From an uncultured Actinomyces sp. (GTDB lineage Bacteria; Actinomycetota; Actinomycetes; Actinomycetales; Actinomycetaceae), in assembly GCA_915069725.1 (NCBI GenBank), contig CAJZFF010000026.1, positions 1-11,238 on the forward strand: a stretch of 11,238 nt of DNA, read 5' to 3'. Made by a program: the position numbers and the translations under genes. Shown piece after piece: positions 8,438 through 11,238 of this stretch (within the stretch, counting starts at the first letter, position 1; each line of letters opens with the position of its first letter). The notes beneath the pieces were generated by a model. That model was not told the DNA's origin. It ran no database searches and saw nothing but the letters and a program-made list of their open reading frames with translations.

Positions 8438-9385
8438 TCAGTAGAGCATGGTGGCCAGGCGGCGACGGGCCTGGGCGACCTCCGGGGAGGTGGAGCCGAT
8501 GACCTCGAAGAGCTCGAGCAGCCGCAGCCGGGCCTCCTCCCGATCCTCCCCCACATGGGTGCGCACAGCGTCCAGGGCGCGTCCGAGGGCTGCGTTGACA
8601 TCCCCCAGGGCCAGGGCGGCATCGGCACCGGCCAGGGCCGCGGCCAGATCCGAGGGGGCTGCGTCAGCGGCTGCGAGGAGCTCGTGAGGGTCCTGGCCGT
8701 CCAGACGGGCCATGAGGCGCACCTGGTTTCGGGCCACCTTGAGGTCGTCGTCGCCCGGGTTCTGGGCGATGGCGTGGGTGTAGACCTCCTCGGCGGCGGC
8801 GAAGTCCCCGGCCTCAATGGCCTCGCGGGCTGCCCGCTCGACCTCGGTCTCCTCGGGCTCGACCTCAGTGTCAGCGCCGGCTGCGCCGTCGACGGCGATG
8901 GTGCCGTTGACACCGTTGGCGGCCGCCACCTCCAGCAGCTGGTCGATGACAGAGCGCAGCTGCTCCTGGGGCACCGCCCCCTGGAACATCGGCACCGGCT
9001 GGCCCGCGATGAGGGCCACCACCGTGGGGACGGCCTGAGCCTGGAGGGCCTGGGCGACCTCCGGGGCCTTATCCACGTTGACGCGCGCCAGCTGGAAGCG
9101 GCCGGCGTACTGATCGGCGAGCTCCTCCAGGACCGCGGCGAGGTCGGCACTGGCCTGGCTGCGCGGGCTGTGCAGGACGACGATGACAGGCACCTGGGTG
9201 GAGACCTCGGCGACCTCGCGCAGGTTGGAGGCGTCGACGTCAACGACGAGCGGCACCGGCAGACCAGAACCAGCAGCTCCGGTGGGGCGGTCCCCGGTGG
9301 CGGGGCTCGGAGTGGCGCCGGTAGAGCCGGCCGGCTTGGTAGCGGGGGCGAGACTGGACAGGTCGACGGCGCCGAACATGCTCAT
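8438..9385 (-). CDS. Thioredoxin-fold/TPR protein of the CnoX (YbbN) type, lacking the CxxC cysteines
   Basis: Probably a cytoplasmic protein-folding helper. In E. coli, CnoX combines a thioredoxin domain with TPRs and hands clients to chaperones. The 315-aa product has a family-like N-terminus (FGAVDLSSLA), a flexible Ala/Pro/Thr/Gly linker (about 14-42), a thioredoxin fold (about 44-155) with VIVVLHSPRSQAS (67-79), ARVNVDKAPEVAQALQAQAV (100-119) and the cis-proline motif VPT (Pro120), an acidic linker (165-182), and TPR-like helices (about 183-290). The C-terminus DREEARLRLLELFEVIG...LATMLY resembles the end of YbbN. Where thioredoxin has CxxC this protein has SQAS (76-79); E. coli YbbN has SQHC there, so no cysteine is left for disulfide chemistry. 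I chose ATG 9385, ten bases after GAGGAAGG (9396-9403); ATG 9379 is also possible. A longer reading from 9526 has no support. Confidence 0.85.
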   Translation of the reverse strand: MSMFGAVDLSSLAPATKPAGSTGATPSPATGDRPTGAAGSGLPVPLVVDVDASNLREVAEVSTQVPVIVVLHSPRSQASADLAAVLEELADQYAGRFQLARVNVDKAPEVAQALQAQAVPTVVALIAGQPVPMFQGAVPQEQLRSVIDQLLEVAAANGVNGTIAVDGAAGADTEVEPEETEVERAAREAIEAGDFAAAEEVYTHAIAQNPGDDDLKVARNQVRLMARLDGQDPHELLAAADAAPSDLAAALAGADAALALGDVNAALGRALDAVRTHVGEDREEARLRLLELFEVIGSTSPEVAQARRRLATMLY

Positions 9386-9395
9386 AGCAGCTCTG

Positions 9396-9403
9396 CCTTC
9401 CTC
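9396..9403 (-). promoter_or_regulatory. Ribosome binding site of the CnoX-like gene
   Basis: On the - strand this reads GAGGAAGG, ten bases before ATG 9385 and sixteen before ATG 9379, which favours the first. A perfect 14-base palindrome (9403-9416) abuts it directly. Confidence 0.65.
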
Positions 9404-9416
9404 GGGCCGCGGCCCG
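9403..9416. repeat. Perfect 14-base palindrome CGGGCCGCGGCCCG
   Basis: Directly upstream of the ribosome binding site of the CnoX-like gene. It could be a protein-binding dyad, or pair two transcripts, but it leaves no loop for a stable simple hairpin. In DNA this GC-rich it may be coincidental. Confidence 0.35.
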
Positions 9417-9504
9417 GTTGCTTCATGGATCTGGGTCTTTCGGTGTTCGTGAGCGCCGGCGCGGTTGGCAGGCCTCACGCTGCGCACCGGCCTGGGCGCC
9501 CCAG

Positions 9505-9538
9505 CGGCCCGACTCCGAGCAGTCACGGAGCCGGGCCG
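9505..9538 (-). terminator. GC-rich hairpin after the lipoprotein gene, probable terminator
   Basis: Reading the - strand, CGGCCCGGCTCCG (9538-9526) pairs with CGGAGTCGGGCCG (9517-9505) over 13 positions, with one G-U pair and an eight-base loop. It starts 14 bases after the stop codon of the lipoprotein gene. No T run follows. It suggests that the lipoprotein unit ends here and that the CnoX-like gene has its own promoter in about 9417-9504, where I see no convincing -35/-10 pair. Confidence 0.6.
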
Positions 9539-9552
9539 GGGACCGGAGGCGG

Positions 9553-10602
9553 TCAGGAGGGCTTGGCCGACGCCGACGCCGTGGGGGCCGGAGTCTTGGA
9601 GTCGTCCCGGTCCACCTTCATCAGCGCCGTCTCGGCGCCCAGAACAGTCACCTTCCCACCGCTTCCCTCCTTGGGGATGGAGAAGGCAACCATGGAGTCG
9701 TAGGTGGCAGTCACGGTACCGACGATCTTCTGGTTGCCACCCATGTGGGCGGCAATGTCACCCTGCAAGGTGAGATCGGAGCCGTCAACGGTGCGCTTGT
9801 AGACCACCGTGAAGGTCAGGGTGGTGAAGACCAGCGCCCCGCCGTCGCCCTCCTCCAGCTGGAGGCCCTGGAACCCGTCCTGTCCGGGGACCGCCGTCAC
9901 GGTGACCTCACCCAAGTTGCTCAGGTCGGTCTTTCGGGCGTCCTGGACCTTCTGACGCAGACTGTCGTCAGGGAAGGCCTTACCGTTCTCGCCGTCGGGA
10001 TGGTTGAGCGCGTCGACGTAGGCGTCGAGAGCCGCCTTGGGGGTGACAACCAGCCCGGTGGACTCAGCTGTCACCTGCTTGGCGTGCTGGGCCGACTGCT
10101 TGGTCAGCACGGGAATGCTCGCCTGCGCAGCGAACCCCTGCACCCAGGCCCACACCTTGAACTGGTCCCGGGCCGAGCCCTGCTCCAGGGAGATGATCGA
10201 GACGCTCTTGTCACTCTCCGAGGCGACGGCTGCGTTACGGGGGAAGCCGACGGTCTGCCCCACTCCCCCGCCCTGGATCTTGGTGTTCATGGCGTGGATG
10301 ACGGAGTCGTTCCCGCTGGCGGAGGCGGTGGCGTACTCGGCGGCACGGATCCGCGCCGCCGGACCGGACATGACCTCCTTGAGCTTGTCCGCGTTCTTCG
10401 CCTTGTCCGCCGCGGCCAGACCGGTCTGGACGCGCTGGAGAATCTCCTCGAGCTGTTTGTCGTTGAGGACGGGTTCGGCGATCGGCGTGCCGGAGGCCAC
10501 GGTCTCGGCAGTCTTGGGCTGAGACCGCGAGCAGGCGGCCAGGCTCAGGGCGATGGCGGAGGCACCGCCTGCGCTCAGAAAGGCTCGACGGGTGGACATC
10601 AT
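9553..10602 (-). CDS. Predicted Tat-exported lipoprotein of unknown function
   Basis: I do not recognise a named family. The 349-aa protein begins MMSTRRAFLS, a twin-arginine motif (TRRAFL, 4-9), then a short Ala/Gly/Ser/Leu hydrophobic stretch and the lipobox LAAC with Cys24, so it should be exported by Tat and anchored by lipid to the outer face of the membrane. The mature part opens with a charged, probably helical region (about 46-95, with LEEILQRVQTGLAAADKAKN). It continues as a mixed domain with many Val/Thr-rich beta-like segments, for instance SVSIISLEQ, and ALVFTTLTFTVVYKRTVDG near 250-275. The last residues (about 335-349) are a Ser/Pro/Ala/Thr-rich tail. Only the lipobox holds a cysteine. 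The start ATG 10602 follows AGGAG (10608-10612) by five bases and overlaps the upstream stop as ATGA; the adjacent ATG 10599 is an equal alternative. It is translationally coupled to the acidic protein before it. Confidence 0.8.
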   Translation of the reverse strand: MMSTRRAFLSAGGASAIALSLAACSRSQPKTAETVASGTPIAEPVLNDKQLEEILQRVQTGLAAADKAKNADKLKEVMSGPAARIRAAEYATASASGNDSVIHAMNTKIQGGGVGQTVGFPRNAAVASESDKSVSIISLEQGSARDQFKVWAWVQGFAAQASIPVLTKQSAQHAKQVTAESTGLVVTPKAALDAYVDALNHPDGENGKAFPDDSLRQKVQDARKTDLSNLGEVTVTAVPGQDGFQGLQLEEGDGGALVFTTLTFTVVYKRTVDGSDLTLQGDIAAHMGGNQKIVGTVTATYDSMVAFSIPKEGSGGKVTVLGAETALMKVDRDDSKTPAPTASASAKPS

Positions 10603-11238
10603 GCGCGCTCCTGGTTGTCGGGGTCCGCGGTGGGGTCTGGCTCACTGAGGGGCTCGGCGTCAACGGCCTGGATGACGGCGGGGTCGGCCTGGGGAGGCAG
10701 CTCGACGCCGTCGGAGTAGGAGGGCCAGGACACGGTGGTCGACGTCGCGGAGGAGTCCCCGAAGCTGTTCGGGGAGAAGGTCCCCTGCGCCGGCTCGACC
10801 TCCTGCTCACTCCAGCTCAGCGACGCGTCGGTCACCTCCGGCTGGGTGATTCCGGTCGGCATCTGAAGGCTGGGGTCCTGCGACGGGGCTGAGGCCGTCA
10901 CGTCCTGGAACCCGGCGGTGTCGGTCTTGGAGGACAGCGCATCGACATCGCCTGCCACGTGGCTGGTGCGGTGCTCCGGCGGCGCGAAGCGGGAGTGGTC
11001 CTGGACATCAGCGGGCTGGTCGGTGACCTGGTCCACGCCCACGGCCATGTGGCCGGCGCCGGCTGCAGCATCACTGAGAGCCGGGGGGTTGGAGTAGGCC
11101 GACGGGTCGGGGACGTTGGCGGCATCCGAGGTGATGGTCAGCGCCTCGCCGTCCTGGAGGCCCTCAGGCTCCCGGGCGGCCCGGTGCTGCTGGGTGGCGG
11201 CCTCGTCAAGCCCGGGGACGACTGACGCGCCTCGGGCG
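10599..11238 (-). CDS. C-terminal part of an acidic, low-complexity protein (N-terminus outside the window)
   Basis: The frame is open from the right edge to the TGA at 10599-10601, giving the last 212 residues of a larger protein. It is rich in Asp, Glu, Pro, Ser, Thr and Ala, has no cysteine and no hydrophobic segment long enough to span a membrane, and therefore looks intrinsically disordered. Two short tryptophan-containing patches (SLSWSEQEVEP and TVSWPSYSDGVELPP) stand out. It ends in PTADPDNQERA. An in-frame ATG at 11048 has no ribosome binding site before it and sits inside continuous coding-like sequence, so it is not taken as the start. The stop overlaps the lipoprotein start (ATGA), so the two genes are very probably one operon. 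The function may be set by a domain beyond the edge; I cannot name it. Confidence 0.7.
   Translation of the reverse strand, partial: ARGASVVPGLDEAATQQHRAAREPEGLQDGEALTITSDAANVPDPSAYSNPPALSDAAAGAGHMAVGVDQVTDQPADVQDHSRFAPPEHRTSHVAGDVDALSSKTDTAGFQDVTASAPSQDPSLQMPTGITQPEVTDASLSWSEQEVEPAQGTFSPNSFGDSSATSTTVSWPSYSDGVELPPQADPAVIQAVDAEPLSEPDPTADPDNQERA

Noticed and set aside
9386..9526. Extended N-terminus of the CnoX-like protein from 9526
   Set aside because: The added Arg/Pro/Ala-rich residues do not look like the family, the reading would overlap the hairpin at 9505-9538, and ATG 9385 has GAGGAAGG upstream.
8384..10719. Two long + strand frames (8384-9703 and 9418-10719)
   Set aside because: They lie opposite the CnoX-like and lipoprotein genes, run across the hairpins between the genes, and have Gly/Val/Asp-rich antisense composition with no motif.
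1..11238. CRISPR array, tRNA/rRNA, insertion sequence or phage genes
   Set aside because: No regularly spaced repeats, no RNA gene signatures, no transposase or integrase motifs, and no break in base composition were seen.

Overview
The window is strongly GC-rich, with GC-biased third codon positions, and reads as chromosomal DNA from a high-GC actinobacterium. The trehalose-maltokinase-branching enzyme (GlgE-type) glycogen genes, a branching enzyme with two N-terminal beta-sandwich domains as in mycobacteria, and a Tat-type lipoprotein all fit Actinomycetales. An Actinomyces-like organism is my best guess, but no marker gene here proves it.

Positions 1-8333 (+ strand) carry alpha-glucan and trehalose metabolism: treS (11-1786), the maltokinase gene mak/pep2 (1786-3393, sharing one base with treS), glgB (3482-5692) and glgP (5967-8333). 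TreS interconverts trehalose and maltose. Maltokinase turns maltose into maltose 1-phosphate. In the known pathway GlgE, which is not in this window, adds maltosyl units to a linear alpha-1,4-glucan, and GlgB branches it. GlgP releases glucose 1-phosphate from the chains. The first three genes look like one transcription unit that probably begins upstream of the window. A strong hairpin follows glgB. glgP has its own 274-base leader containing an inverted CTGCAA/TTGCAG motif that could be a sugar-responsive operator, and it ends at a perfect 16-bp hairpin.

Positions 8438-11238 (- strand) face the glycogen genes. Reading in their direction there is first the C-terminal part of an acidic, apparently disordered protein that enters from beyond the right edge (10599-11238). 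It is followed with an ATGA overlap by a predicted Tat-exported lipoprotein of unknown function (9553-10602), then a GC-rich hairpin, then a thioredoxin-fold/TPR protein of the CnoX (YbbN) type (8438-9385) whose cysteine positions are replaced by Ser and Ser. The shared intergenic hairpin at 8349-8384 separates the two convergent groups.

There is no RNA gene, mobile element, CRISPR array or clear sign of recent transfer. Most of the window is ordinary core metabolism. The least explained parts are the lipoprotein with its disordered partner and the possible operator before glgP. I do not see a convincing new multi-gene system.
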